DNA of 64,000 nucleotides from Fangia hongkongensis FSC776 = DSM 21703 (GTDB lineage Bacteria > Pseudomonadota > Gammaproteobacteria > Francisellales > Francisellaceae): NCBI RefSeq assembly GCF_000379445.1, contig NZ_KB902242.1, positions 237 to 64,236 on the forward strand. The letters run 5' to 3'. The notes beneath the pieces are model-generated. The model was not told where the DNA came from. It worked only from the letters and a program-made list of their open reading frames with translations, and ran no database searches. Shown one piece after another: positions 55,403 through 64,000 of this stretch. Position 1 is the first letter of the stretch; every line of letters begins with the position of its first letter. A program made the translations under genes and the position numbers.

Positions 55403-56821
55403 ATGGATAAAGTTAGTCTTAATACCATAGAGAGGGAAGGTGCACTAGAGTGTAAAAAATTAACACGTTGGTATAAGAAAGTAGATGATCCAATGGCAAT
55501 TATATTTTATATCCTAATAATTGTCGCTATTTTGACGTATATCATTCCCTCTGGGGAGTTTCAAAGGGTTTTAGCCAATGGCCAAATGGAAGTTGTTACA
55601 GGCTCGTATACGCAAATTAAACAGACGCCGGTTAATCTCTTTGATATTTTTGTTGCCATTCCAAAGGGCTTGCTTGCAGCTGGTCAGTATCTATTTATTG
55701 TGTTTATTGCAGGAGGGCTGTTTCATCTTCTTTCAAAAACTGAAGCACTGGAAAATGCAATCGGAACGGCAGTGAAGCATATTGGAACAAAAAGACGTCA
55801 TCTATTGATTTACTTGTCAGTATATTTATATGGGATATTTGGCGTTGCTGTTGGCTTTGAAAATAACATTGCACTGGTTCCCATTGCGATATTAATTTCA
55901 TCTGCGCTTGGGTTATCAAATGTTGTGGGAGCATGTATTGCCGTTGGAGGCATTGGTGTTGGGTTTGCGCTTTCGCCTATTAATCCTTATACTATTGGTG
56001 TTGCGCAACATATGGCACAGCTGCCCATTTTTTCAGGCGCCTTATTAAGGACAATTTTGGTGTTTATCACTTTAAGTGCACTTGCTTATTATATTGTGCG
56101 CTTTGTTGTTCCAAAGCACAGTGAACAATCGTCTATAAATGATTTGTCATTAAAAAAAGCGTTATCAGATTACAAGATGCATCTAAAAGATTGGCTGGTG
56201 ATCAGTACGTTATTTTTAGGGATTGCGGCTATTGCATTAGGCTCCATATTTGTAGAGGGCTGGTATATTAATCAGATAGCGGCAGTTTTTCTGGTTATTG
56301 CTTTTATCGTGGCGTTTATTTATCGCTATCCTCCTAATTATTTTATCCAATTAATGATGGAAGGGGCATCCAGAGTGACAGCAGGGGCGCTTGTTATTGG
56401 CTTGGCCGCATCGATTAAAATTATTTTAGAAGAAGGGCATATCATTGACACAATAGTGTTTTATTTAAGCGGATCGCTTGATAATATTCCCGTTGTGATT
56501 TCAGCTGTGATGATGAGTGTGATACAAGGTGTGATCAATTTATTTATCCCCGGAGGTTCAGGTCAAGCTCTTGCCACTATGCCTATTTTACTGCCAGTCG
56601 CGAGCTTGATTGGTATGAGTAAACAGCTGATGATTCTGGCATTTCAAGTAGGTGATGGATTGACAAACTTAATCGTTCCTACATCAGGAGGTACCCTTGC
56701 CATGATAGCGCTTGCAAGGGTCTCGTACACCAATTGGTTAAAAGTGATTTTTCCTTTTATGATATTTGCCTATTTGCTGTCGTGGCTATTTATTATTATT
56801 GGTTATGTGATCGGGTGGTAG
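55403..56821 (+). CDS. YfcC family transporter
   Basis: 472 residues, about 12 membrane helices; DDPMAIIFYILIIVAILTYIIPSGEF start and GVAVGFENNIALVPI, IPGGSGQALATMPIL and VGDGLTNLIVPTSGG motifs place it in the YfcC/DcuC-like group. Transports an anion or basic amino acid. AGGAGG Shine-Dalgarno. Same transcript as the M20 amidase (36 bases), so probably its substrate importer. Confidence 0.87.
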   Translation: MDKVSLNTIEREGALECKKLTRWYKKVDDPMAIIFYILIIVAILTYIIPSGEFQRVLANGQMEVVTGSYTQIKQTPVNLFDIFVAIPKGLLAAGQYLFIVFIAGGLFHLLSKTEALENAIGTAVKHIGTKRRHLLIYLSVYLYGIFGVAVGFENNIALVPIAILISSALGLSNVVGACIAVGGIGVGFALSPINPYTIGVAQHMAQLPIFSGALLRTILVFITLSALAYYIVRFVVPKHSEQSSINDLSLKKALSDYKMHLKDWLVISTLFLGIAAIALGSIFVEGWYINQIAAVFLVIAFIVAFIYRYPPNYFIQLMMEGASRVTAGALVIGLAASIKIILEEGHIIDTIVFYLSGSLDNIPVVISAVMMSVIQGVINLFIPGGSGQALATMPILLPVASLIGMSKQLMILAFQVGDGLTNLIVPTSGGTLAMIALARVSYTNWLKVIFPFMIFAYLLSWLFIIIGYVIGW

Positions 56822-56985
56822 TTTTTGCTGTCATATTATTTTCTTTGTGCAAGATAATCATTAAGTGGATGATATCGAATATGGAAAAGCTTTGTTATAG
56901 CGCAAAAGACCGAGAGTTTGCTTTATTTATTTACATCCAGCCCATACAATAGCTAACAAGCAATAACTCACTTAGATTTCAATAG

Positions 56986-58077
56986 ATGTTAGTATGGTTA
57001 GCGGCATATTTAGACAAATATGCCAGTTTTTTAAATGTGTTTGTTAATTATGTTTCAGTTAGGGCAATCTTGGCAGCATTAAGCGCGCTCATTATTGCAC
57101 TTTTTATGGGTAAGCCCATGATCAATTGGCTAACAAAAATGCAAATTGGCCAAGTAATACGTGATGATGGACCTAAATCGCATTTGAAAAAAGGCAATAC
57201 GCCAACAATGGGTGGCTGCTTAATTCTATTTTCTATTACAATCTCAGTGTTACTGTGGGCAAAGCTTGATAGCCAGTTTATTTGGCTTGTCTTATTTGTG
57301 CTGTTAGGGTTTGGCGTGATCGGCTTTTTGGATGATTATCTCAAATTGGTGCTGAAAAACCCAAAAGGACTAAGAGCAAAATATAAATACCTTTGTCAGT
57401 CACTGGTTGCTATTATTGCCATGATCTGGCTTTATTTGGCACTTAATCCGTATATGGATTTTAGTTTATCCATTCCCTTTAGTAAATCATGGGCAGTTCC
57501 ACTTGGAATATGGGTTATCTTGCTTGGGTATTTTGTAATAGTGGGTGCAAGTAATGCGGTGAATCTAACCGACGGCCTTGATGGGTTGGCAATTTTGCCT
57601 ATTGTGTTGGTTGCAGCGGGACTCGGTGTTTATGCTTATATCTCTACCAATAATATTTTTGCGGGACACTTATTGTTTACCTATATGCCCAATGTTGGCA
57701 TTGAAGAGTTGGTTGTATTCTGTGCGGCAATCTGTGGGGCTGGGTTTGGCTTTTTGTGGTTTAATGCCTATCCTGCGGATGTCTTTATGGGCGATGTTGG
57801 CTCGTTAGCTTTGGGGGCGGCGCTTGGCGTGGTTGCGGTTATTATCCGTCAAGAGCTTGTGCTTTTCATTATGGGATTTTTATTTGTAATGGAAACTGTA
57901 TCTGTTATTTTGCAAGTTGGCTCCTACAAACTTCGCAAAAAGAGAATCTTCAAAATGGCGCCACTTCATCATCATTATGAATTAAAAGGCTGGCCTGAAA
58001 CGAAAGTTGTGGTGCGTTTTTGGATTTTAACCATTATTTTTGTGTGTATTGGGCTGATGGCACTGAAGCTTCGCTAA
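56986..58077 (+). CDS. mraY: Phospho-N-acetylmuramoyl-pentapeptide transferase
   Basis: 363 residues, 10 membrane helices. [24 protein letters not shown] Asp pair, [10 protein letters not shown] and [11 protein letters not shown]. Makes lipid I. The start TTG/ATG: the ATG at 56986 gives the expected length. Starts a mraY-murD-ftsW unit without murE/murF upstream. Confidence 0.97.
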   Translation: MLVWLAAYLDKYASFLNVFVNYVSVRAILAALSALIIALFMGKPMINWLTKMQIGQVIRDDGPKSHLKKGNTPTMGGCLILFSITISVLLWAKLDSQFIWLVLFVLLGFGVIGFLDDYLKLVLKNPKGLRAKYKYLCQSLVAIIAMIWLYLALNPYMDFSLSIPFSKSWAVPLGIWVILLGYFVIVGASNAVNLTDGLDGLAILPIVLVAAGLGVYAYISTNNIFAGHLLFTYMPNVGIEELVVFCAAICGAGFGFLWFNAYPADVFMGDVGSLALGAALGVVAVIIRQELVLFIMGFLFVMETVSVILQVGSYKLRKKRIFKMAPLHHHYELKGWPETKVVVRFWILTIIFVCIGLMALKLR

Positions 58078-58140
58078 TATGGCATTGAGAAAAAGATCGC
58101 ATTAACAACACTATGAAACTGTAAACAAGCTAAAGAGAAA

Positions 58141-59550
58141 ATGACGCAAAATACAACAGTTAAGCTCATCAAAAGTGAAAAAAGTAGAGATTTTTTCTAT
58201 CAGCAAACTCCTATAAAAAGTGTGCTTATTATCGGGCTTGGAGCATCTAATAGAGCACTTTTAAGCTATCTGGAAAATAACTATACGCTTGATATTGCGC
58301 TTTATGATCAATCTGACCAAGAAAATTTATCACTGAGCTATCCGCTTTATCATGATTTTCAAGCAATCAATTTAGAGCTTTATGATTTGATTATCCCAGC
58401 GCCGGGGATTCCGATTAACCGAGCACCTTTTAGTGAGTTATACAACTTTTGGCATAAGGTGGTCGGTGATATTGAGTTATTTTGTCATGAGCTGGAAAAG
58501 ACAGCTGCTATAGAGAAAAGTGCGTTGCCTAAGGTCGTGGCAGTAACAGGTTCAAATGGTAAAAGCACTGTAGTGAGTCTTTTACATCATGTGCTTTTAT
58601 CTTCGGGTATGGATGTGGCGTTGGGTGGAAATATTGGCACACCAGTGTTCGAACTTATCAATCAAACGGTAGCACTTTATGTGTTAGAGCTCTCTAGTTT
58701 TCAAATAGATTTATTAAAAAAAGCACGTTTTGAGATCATAACGGTGCTTAATATTTCAGAAGACCATCTTGATCGTTATCCATCATTTGAAGCCTATGCA
58801 GCAAGTAAACTTGCATTAGTTAAACATGCTAATTGTGCGCTTTTACCAACGCACTTAGCTCATCAGCTGGAAAATAAAACCCAAATTGCAATTGAGGCAA
58901 TAGAGAGTGGGGAATTTCAGCTGAATGATCAGGCAATTATATATCAATCAAATGTGTTACTCACAAGCAAGATGCTATCAATTAAGGGAACGCATAATCT
59001 ATACAATGCACTTGTGGTGTTAAGGATGATTGAAAAACTTTCCTTTAACCCAATGGATATTGTGCAACATATAAGCCATTTTCAAGCACTAGCACATCGC
59101 TGTAATTCAGTGGCTCGCGTTAATGAAGTGGATTATATTAATGACTCTAAAGCGACCAATATTGGTGCAGTTATTGCCGGGATTTCTGGTCTTACTTCAA
59201 CAAAAAATGTTATTTTACTTCTCGGCGGAATAGCTAAAGGTGCTGATTTCTCAAAACTTAAAGATGTACTTAAGAGCAATGTTTGTTTTACATGTATTTA
59301 TGGCCAAGATCGCTTTAAAATAGAAGAGGATATCACTAATTTGGTAGAATATGAGCTTGCAGAGAGTTTGGATCAAGCCTTTGATCTATGTGCATCCAGA
59401 TCAAAATGCGGTGATATTGTCCTTTTGGCGCCAGGATGTGCAAGTTTTGATGCCTTTAGTGGCTTTGCTGAGCGTGGTAGTTACTTTGAAAAACTGGTAT
59501 ACCAGTGGAAAGCTAAAGTGGAGCTATTAGATGAAAATTCAATTGATTAA
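58141..59550 (+). CDS. murD: UDP-N-acetylmuramoylalanine-D-glutamate ligase
   Basis: 469 residues. ATP site VAVTGSNGKSTVVSLL, LELSSFQID, NISEDHLDRY and NDSKATN. Adds D-Glu to UDP-MurNAc-Ala. The ~20-residue N-terminal tail before the Rossmann strand IKSVLIIGLGASN is longer than usual, so an internal start is possible. 63 bases after mraY. Confidence 0.95.
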   Translation: MTQNTTVKLIKSEKSRDFFYQQTPIKSVLIIGLGASNRALLSYLENNYTLDIALYDQSDQENLSLSYPLYHDFQAINLELYDLIIPAPGIPINRAPFSELYNFWHKVVGDIELFCHELEKTAAIEKSALPKVVAVTGSNGKSTVVSLLHHVLLSSGMDVALGGNIGTPVFELINQTVALYVLELSSFQIDLLKKARFEIITVLNISEDHLDRYPSFEAYAASKLALVKHANCALLPTHLAHQLENKTQIAIEAIESGEFQLNDQAIIYQSNVLLTSKMLSIKGTHNLYNALVVLRMIEKLSFNPMDIVQHISHFQALAHRCNSVARVNEVDYINDSKATNIGAVIAGISGLTSTKNVILLLGGIAKGADFSKLKDVLKSNVCFTCIYGQDRFKIEEDITNLVEYELAESLDQAFDLCASRSKCGDIVLLAPGCASFDAFSGFAERGSYFEKLVYQWKAKVELLDENSID

Positions 59551-59579
59551 CCATTAGAAGTGACAAGAGGCAAGGGGAA

Positions 59580-60785
59580 ATGCTATTTTTTATCCGTAAT
59601 ATATTTAGTCAAAGAAATGCTAAAAAGGTGCGTATTCGTGCACCAATCGAGCTTGATATGGCATTTGTGTGTCTTGTATTGGCGCTTTTAGCTTTTGGCT
59701 GGATAATGGTAAGCTCAGCGTCAATGGTTGACGCTGCGTATGAGTTTCATAACCCTTATTTCTATACGATAAGGCAAGGCTTTTTTGCTATTTTAGGCGT
59801 AGTTGCCATTGCTGTGGCGCTGATCATCCCTTCAGACAATTATCAAAAACTATATAAAATATGGCTTATTGTTGCCTTTGTCTTGCTGGTTGCGGTTTTG
59901 ATTCCTCATATTGGTCGTGAGGTGAATGGCTCAAGAAGGTGGATTCCACTTTTGGTGATTAATATTCAGGTTTCAGAGCTTGTTAAACTATGCGCTATTA
60001 TGTACTTTTCATCTTATCTTGTGCGTTTTGGTGATGTTGCTAGAGACACTTTCAAGGGGGTGTTGAAGCCTCTTATTATCTTAGCTGTCATGGCGGTTTT
60101 ACTATTAAAAGAGCCTGACTTTGGTGCGACGGTTGTTATGTTTGCCTGTGTCTTTGGTATTATGTTCATGGCAGGAGTGAAACTTAGATGGTTTATTATT
60201 TTAATTGTTATCGGCGCTGTGGCAGCAACGCTTCTAGTTGTTTTCGAGCCTTATCGCTTAGCACGCTTAAATGGTTTTTTAGATCCTTGGGCTGATGCAA
60301 ATAACTCAGGTTATCAACTTGTGCAGGCGCTTATCTCCTATGGGCGTGGCGGCTGGTTTGGTGATGGGCTTGGAAGCGGCATTCAAAAGCAGTTTTTTCT
60401 TCCTGAGGCGCATACTGATTTTATCGTCTCTGTAGTTGCTGAAGAGTTAGGTGCCGTTGGTGTGATTATACTTTTATTTGTCTATCTTACTTTAATTTAT
60501 AAGGGAATGAAAATAGCGCGTTTTGCCTACCAATTAGAGCGTCACTTTCAAAGCTATATTGCCTATGGGATTAGCTTTTGGGTTGCCTTTCAGGTCGTGG
60601 TGAATGTTGGGGTTAATATTGGTGTATTACCCACAAAAGGACTGACTTTGCCACTTATTAGCTATGGTGGTAGTAGTTTATTAATTATGTGCTTTGCTTT
60701 GGGGATTCTTCTTCGTGTTGATTTTGAAAATAAAGTTATCTCTGATGAGATTATGCCACGTTATAAATATAAAAAGATCAAATAG
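59580..60785 (+). CDS. ftsW: Lipid II polymerase FtsW
   Basis: 401 residues, 10 membrane helices. SEDS-family glycosyltransferase of the division septum: GREVNGSRRWIPL, LVQALISYGRGGWFGDGLG, LPEAHTDFI and the C-terminal GLTLPLISYGGSSL. FtsW rather than RodA because of the murD neighbour and the N-terminal extension. 29 bases after murD. Confidence 0.95.
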   Translation: MLFFIRNIFSQRNAKKVRIRAPIELDMAFVCLVLALLAFGWIMVSSASMVDAAYEFHNPYFYTIRQGFFAILGVVAIAVALIIPSDNYQKLYKIWLIVAFVLLVAVLIPHIGREVNGSRRWIPLLVINIQVSELVKLCAIMYFSSYLVRFGDVARDTFKGVLKPLIILAVMAVLLLKEPDFGATVVMFACVFGIMFMAGVKLRWFIILIVIGAVAATLLVVFEPYRLARLNGFLDPWADANNSGYQLVQALISYGRGGWFGDGLGSGIQKQFFLPEAHTDFIVSVVAEELGAVGVIILLFVYLTLIYKGMKIARFAYQLERHFQSYIAYGISFWVAFQVVVNVGVNIGVLPTKGLTLPLISYGGSSLLIMCFALGILLRVDFENKVISDEIMPRYKYKKIK

Positions 60786-60849
60786 CTAAAATAGACAAGG
60801 TAAAGATAATAAATATCTGCACAGCCATCCCCGAATGGATGGCTCAACA

Positions 60850-60879
60850 TTGGAAGAGTACGCTTGGGGTTACTATACT
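60850..60879 (+). promoter_or_regulatory. Promoter of the ygfX-like gene
   Basis: TTGGAA (60850-60855), 18 bases, TATACT (60874-60879). It lies after a perfect 8-bp hairpin AGCCATCC/GGATGGCT (60823-60844) that may end the ftsW transcript though it has no T run. Confidence 0.5.
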
Positions 60880-60896
60880 GGCAATAAGGAAACTAA

Positions 60897-61340
60897 ATGC
60901 CAGCATGTTTTAACGTGAATATAACGCAAATCAAACTTAGAAAGTCGCGCCTAAAGCTGTGTTTGATCGTGTGTGTATTTATTCTTTCACTTATTTCAAT
61001 AGGGCTATTACTTTTAGGGTGGTTAAGAATATTAACGCTTATTTTGTGGGGCGTTGCATTATTAGCAGTTATTTTACAGGCTTGTTATGCGCAAAAAATC
61101 TCTCAAATTGTGATTACGCAGACAAAGCAGCTTAAAAAATTGGCGCTTTATATTGATAATACTTTGGTGAGTGATTTGCAGGTTCAAAGGCGCCTTCTTT
61201 TTTTTGCTAGCACATATTTTGTGGTAGAGGGAGTGTATAAAGGGAAGAAAACGATTTTTCATTTATGGTTTTGTCGAGATAATTTTGTCGATGAAAAAGA
61301 CAGGCGTGCGCTTATTCGTTTTTTACTATTTTTATCATAA
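60897..61340 (+). CDS. YgfX-like membrane protein
   Basis: 147 residues, two adjacent membrane helices (~25-65), then a small beta domain. The end HLWFCRDNFVDEKDRRALIRFLLF parallels E. coli YgfX (HLWLAADSMDEAEWRDLRRILL). YgfX/CptA is described as a partner of SdhE (YgfY) with effects on MreB/FtsZ. No sdhE is present in the window, so it is an orphan here. Confidence 0.7.
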   Translation: MPACFNVNITQIKLRKSRLKLCLIVCVFILSLISIGLLLLGWLRILTLILWGVALLAVILQACYAQKISQIVITQTKQLKKLALYIDNTLVSDLQVQRRLLFFASTYFVVEGVYKGKKTIFHLWFCRDNFVDEKDRRALIRFLLFLS

Positions 61341-61472
61341 TAAGCTGAGTTAATCTCAGTACAGCGGCGTTTTGTCATTATTTTGCTATGGATCTTCCGC
61401 ACTATATTTGAAAAGACAAGGAAATTTGTTACTATCAAGCCTGCTTTTGATATTAGACAAACAAGGGGCTCT

Positions 61473-62519
61473 ATGAAAGAAGCGAATAAAGTATTTCACT
61501 GGTGTGTGATTGGCGGCGGTCCTGCTGGCGTAACGGCACTTGGTAAGTTAATCGATCAAGGTGTTGAGAAAGAAGATATCATCTGGATTTCCGATCATTT
61601 TTCTTTAGGGGATTTGGGGACAAAATGGCTTGAAGTTCCTGCCAATACTTCTGTGGGCATATTCAAAGAATATCTAAAAGGAACGCGTTATTTTGATTAT
61701 GACAATTTGCCATCATCTTTAGAGATTAAAAACGCACCGGATCAGAGCTATTGTACACTTGGAAAAATTGCTGAGCCTTTGTCTTTGATTACAAAAGCGC
61801 TTCGATCAGATGTGACAAGTATTGAAGGCGTTGTAGAGAAGCTTGATGAGAAAGAAGGCAAGTGGCAGTTGTCTTATACGCAGTTAGATGGCATAAAATC
61901 AAGCCTTATGGCCGATAAAGTTATTTTGGCAACTGGGTCAAAACCTGTGGAGCAAAGACTCTCTAATTCCAGAATTTCACTTCAAGATGGCTTATCTCCA
62001 AGCAAACTTCAAAATATGAAACTTGAAGGCAAAACCATTGGCGTGTTCGGTGGGTCACACTCGGCTATTCTCGTTGTAATGAATATGTTAAACCAAGGGG
62101 CAAAAGTGATTAACTTTTATAAGCACCCACTTCGTTATGCTCATATGTTGCCACAGGGGATTTTGTTTGATAATACCGGACTTAAAGGGGATGTTGCCAA
62201 ATGGTCAAAAGAAAATTGTCATGGCCAGAATCAGCACCTTGAGCGCATTTATTATCAAGATGAGAGAAAAGATGCTTACCTTGATCAATGTGATTACATT
62301 GTTGATGCAATCGGCTTTAAAAATCGCAATCTTGCGTTAAATGGTGTCCTACAGTCACATTGCCCACATAGTGGAATGCTTGCCTATAAGGTTTTCGGTT
62401 GTGGCATTGCTTATCCAGAAGAAGTTACAGGGATTGCAGGCAATACAGAGAACAACGTGGGACTTAAAAAATTTGGTGTGTACCTGAATAGGGTGTTACC
62501 TATTTGGATGGCAGTATGA
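61473..62519 (+). CDS. FAD/NAD(P)-dependent oxidoreductase, substrate unknown
   Basis: 348 residues from the ATG at 61473, with AAGGGG at 61463-61468 in good position; the 30 extra residues to 61383 are basic and unlike the family. FAD motif WCVIGGGPAGVTALGKL, a second dinucleotide motif TIGVFGGSHSAILVV, and a final CDYIVDAIGF. Monooxygenase-like pyridine-nucleotide-disulphide fold without the redox Cys pair. Found in lone position. Confidence 0.82.
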   Translation: MKEANKVFHWCVIGGGPAGVTALGKLIDQGVEKEDIIWISDHFSLGDLGTKWLEVPANTSVGIFKEYLKGTRYFDYDNLPSSLEIKNAPDQSYCTLGKIAEPLSLITKALRSDVTSIEGVVEKLDEKEGKWQLSYTQLDGIKSSLMADKVILATGSKPVEQRLSNSRISLQDGLSPSKLQNMKLEGKTIGVFGGSHSAILVVMNMLNQGAKVINFYKHPLRYAHMLPQGILFDNTGLKGDVAKWSKENCHGQNQHLERIYYQDERKDAYLDQCDYIVDAIGFKNRNLALNGVLQSHCPHSGMLAYKVFGCGIAYPEEVTGIAGNTENNVGLKKFGVYLNRVLPIWMAV

Positions 62520-62531
62520 TAATTTGTCTCT

Positions 62532-63623
62532 CTATATTAGCATAATCATAAGTAGTGATATAACAAGCAATATTAACATTGCAAGTCCACCAGATAATAG
62601 AGGCTTTCCGCCAGATTTAAACAAAGTAATCAAATCGGTATTTAAGCCAACACCAATCATCGCCATTGTCATAAAAAATGCTGATGCCTCAGCAATATAG
62701 TGACTTATAGGAAGGTGTGTCCACTCATCTAGATAACTAAATAAACCCAGTGTGTTTGCAATCACCATGAGTAAGAAATATAAAATAAACATTGGGAAAA
62801 ACTGGCGCCAATGCGATTTTATTTCTGTTTTTTCCTCATTGAGTTTGTGAGACTTTGCAGCAATCCACATGACCATTGGCGCAAGCAATAAGATGCGAAC
62901 CATCTTCACGATAGTTGCTGTTTGTCCAGCAATAATGCCAAAGGCAAAGCCAGCCGCAACAACTTGTGGCACTGCCTGAATAGAAACTCCTGCCCATACG
63001 CCAAATTGAAATTGACTCATTCCTAGAGCATGACCGATTAGCGGTAAAACAAAAATGGCAATCAGTCCATATAGCGATACGATAGTCATAGCAATGGCAA
63101 CTTGGGTTTGGCTCGCTTTAACCACAGGCGCTGCAGCAACGATGGCTGATCCACCGCAAATCGCAGTTCCGATGGTAATCAGTGCAGACATTTTATCATC
63201 AACGCCAAGTTTTTTGCATAGCCACATTGTTACTGAATAAGCAATCAAAAGACAAACCAAATTAATGAGTAATGCTTGCCCAGATACTTTTAAAACCGCC
63301 AAAAGATCAAACTTTACACCCATAAGTACGACACCTAATGGTAAGAGTGACTTTGCCGCAAAATTGGCGCCTGGTGAGAGTTTAGACCATAAAATCTTTG
63401 AACTGATAACCCCTTGTAGATTCTGTTGTGTAGCATTATTTCTTTGACGGAAAAACACATTGCCGCAGATAATGCCAATCACAATAGCAAGCACCATAGG
63501 CTCTAGAGGGTGGATGATCATGTTGTGTTGGTGAATACTAAAAGGGGCAAATGGCAAAAAAGCAATGATATAGGCAAATGCAGCCAATATAGCACAAAAT
63601 AAAATCCCCAATAGCTTACGCAT
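62532..63623 (-). CDS. YeiH/UPF0324 family membrane protein (putative sulfate exporter)
   Basis: 363 residues, 10-11 membrane helices. LEPMVLAIVIGIICGN, LLPLGVVLMGVKFDL, GTAICGGSAIVAAAPV and GVNTDL-like (GVGLNTDLI) motifs identify the family. The sulfate assignment is by homology only. Confidence 0.88.
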   Translation of the reverse strand: MRKLLGILFCAILAAFAYIIAFLPFAPFSIHQHNMIIHPLEPMVLAIVIGIICGNVFFRQRNNATQQNLQGVISSKILWSKLSPGANFAAKSLLPLGVVLMGVKFDLLAVLKVSGQALLINLVCLLIAYSVTMWLCKKLGVDDKMSALITIGTAICGGSAIVAAAPVVKASQTQVAIAMTIVSLYGLIAIFVLPLIGHALGMSQFQFGVWAGVSIQAVPQVVAAGFAFGIIAGQTATIVKMVRILLLAPMVMWIAAKSHKLNEEKTEIKSHWRQFFPMFILYFLLMVIANTLGLFSYLDEWTHLPISHYIAEASAFFMTMAMIGVGLNTDLITLFKSGGKPLLSGGLAMLILLVISLLMIMLI

Positions 63624-63750
63624 ACTCTACTTTCCCCTTAATAACTTATAACTTAAAATTGATATCATTTATTTGAATGATTTAAAATACCTTGCACGTA
63701 CAGTACTATCTTGCTGATTTATGAAAACGCCTTTTTGAAGAAAAAGCATC

Positions 63751-64000
63751 TTAAATTGGCTCTTTTTGAGGTTCAATCAATATTTCATTGACAGCAACAT
63801 TCTGAGGCTGTTGCATCGCATATAAAACGCTGTTGGCAATATCATTAGCATTTAGAAATTCATTTGTGTGTTGGCTTTGATATTTTTCAATCGCTGTTTC
63901 ATCTGTAGAGATATCTTGCAGTGGTGTTGAAACATTGCCCGGTTGGATATTTACCACTCTAACGCCTTTATCGATCAGCTCATGACGTAAGGCGCGAAGG
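63751..64000 (-). CDS. Short-chain dehydrogenase/reductase, C-terminal part (cut by window edge)
   Basis: The frame stays open to the last base, reading LRALRHELIDKGVRVVNIQPGN then STPL, the SDR segment after the catalytic Tyr/Lys, and ends in a classical SDR tail. Substrate unknown; the start is outside the window. Confidence 0.85.
   Translation of the reverse strand, partial: LRALRHELIDKGVRVVNIQPGNVSTPLQDISTDETAIEKYQSQHTNEFLNANDIANSVLYAMQQPQNVAVNEILIEPQKEPI

Noticed and set aside
56734-56952. 72-codon open frame after the YfcC gene
   Set aside because: It overlaps the end of the YfcC gene in another frame, has no ribosome site and no protein-like pattern.
60823-60844. Terminator after ftsW
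   Set aside because: The 8-bp hairpin is perfect but no T run follows, so I did not list it as an intrinsic terminator.

Overview
The window looks like chromosome from a low-GC gammaproteobacterium. Gene content (YgfX, YhcB/ZapG, TruD, SbcB, an E. coli-like hisGDCBHAFI order, gltX next to tRNA-Ala and tRNA-Glu) and AT-rich codon use point to the Francisella/Fastidiosibacteraceae/Piscirickettsia side of the class. That placement is inference, because no 16S gene is present.

Layout. 1-1.9 kb: the 3' end of an IS5-type transposase and two consecutive BrnT/BrnA-type toxin-antitoxin pairs. 2-7.3 kb: tgt, a secreted lipoprotein resembling GH17 beta-1,3-glucanases, and a phaR-luxR regulator pair on the minus strand. 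7.3-15 kb: a complete, tightly overlapping histidine operon headed by a TrpR-like regulator, with an 8-bp tandem repeat in its leader. 15-18.6 kb: minus-strand transporters (gltS, MFS, TauE/SafE). 18.7-20.4 kb: gltX and a two-tRNA unit. 20.4-26.9 kb: a lysine-riboswitch-controlled lysC-dapB-dapA-dapD-lysA operon that ends in an AstE/aspartoacylase-like zinc hydrolase, a candidate stand-in for DapE. 27-29 kb: a 703-residue protein with a C-terminal CE-clan (Ulp1/C48-like) cysteine protease signature, a probable host-directed effector. 29-34.7 kb: a peptide transporter, queF and a queuosine-precursor transporter, an XRE regulator with strong palindromic sites, a structured untranslated region and an unknown gene. 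34.8-41.3 kb: metG, an FAD oxidoreductase, truD, yhcB, cutC and dusA. 41.3-47.5 kb: the minus-strand yceD-rpmF-plsX-fabH-fabD-fabG-acpP-fabF-dusA lipid operon. 47.6-49.6 kb: bcp and sbcB. 49.8-53.1 kb: an undescribed two-gene unit, one gene with a Tle1/DUF2235-like lipase elbow and the other unrecognised. 53.3-56.8 kb: a DUF1028, M20 amidase and YfcC transporter catabolic cluster. 57-60.8 kb: mraY-murD-ftsW, a fragment of the dcw cluster. 60.9-64 kb: a YgfX-like protein, an FAD oxidoreductase, a YeiH-like exporter and a partial SDR.

The most interesting accessory material is the CE-clan protease (26955-29066), the paired genes at 49815-53111, the GH17-like lipoprotein, the double BrnTA locus, and the possible DapE replacement in the lysine operon. 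Housekeeping genes are mostly intact. Several start codons were moved from the longest reading frame because of Shine-Dalgarno, promoter or family evidence, as noted per gene.
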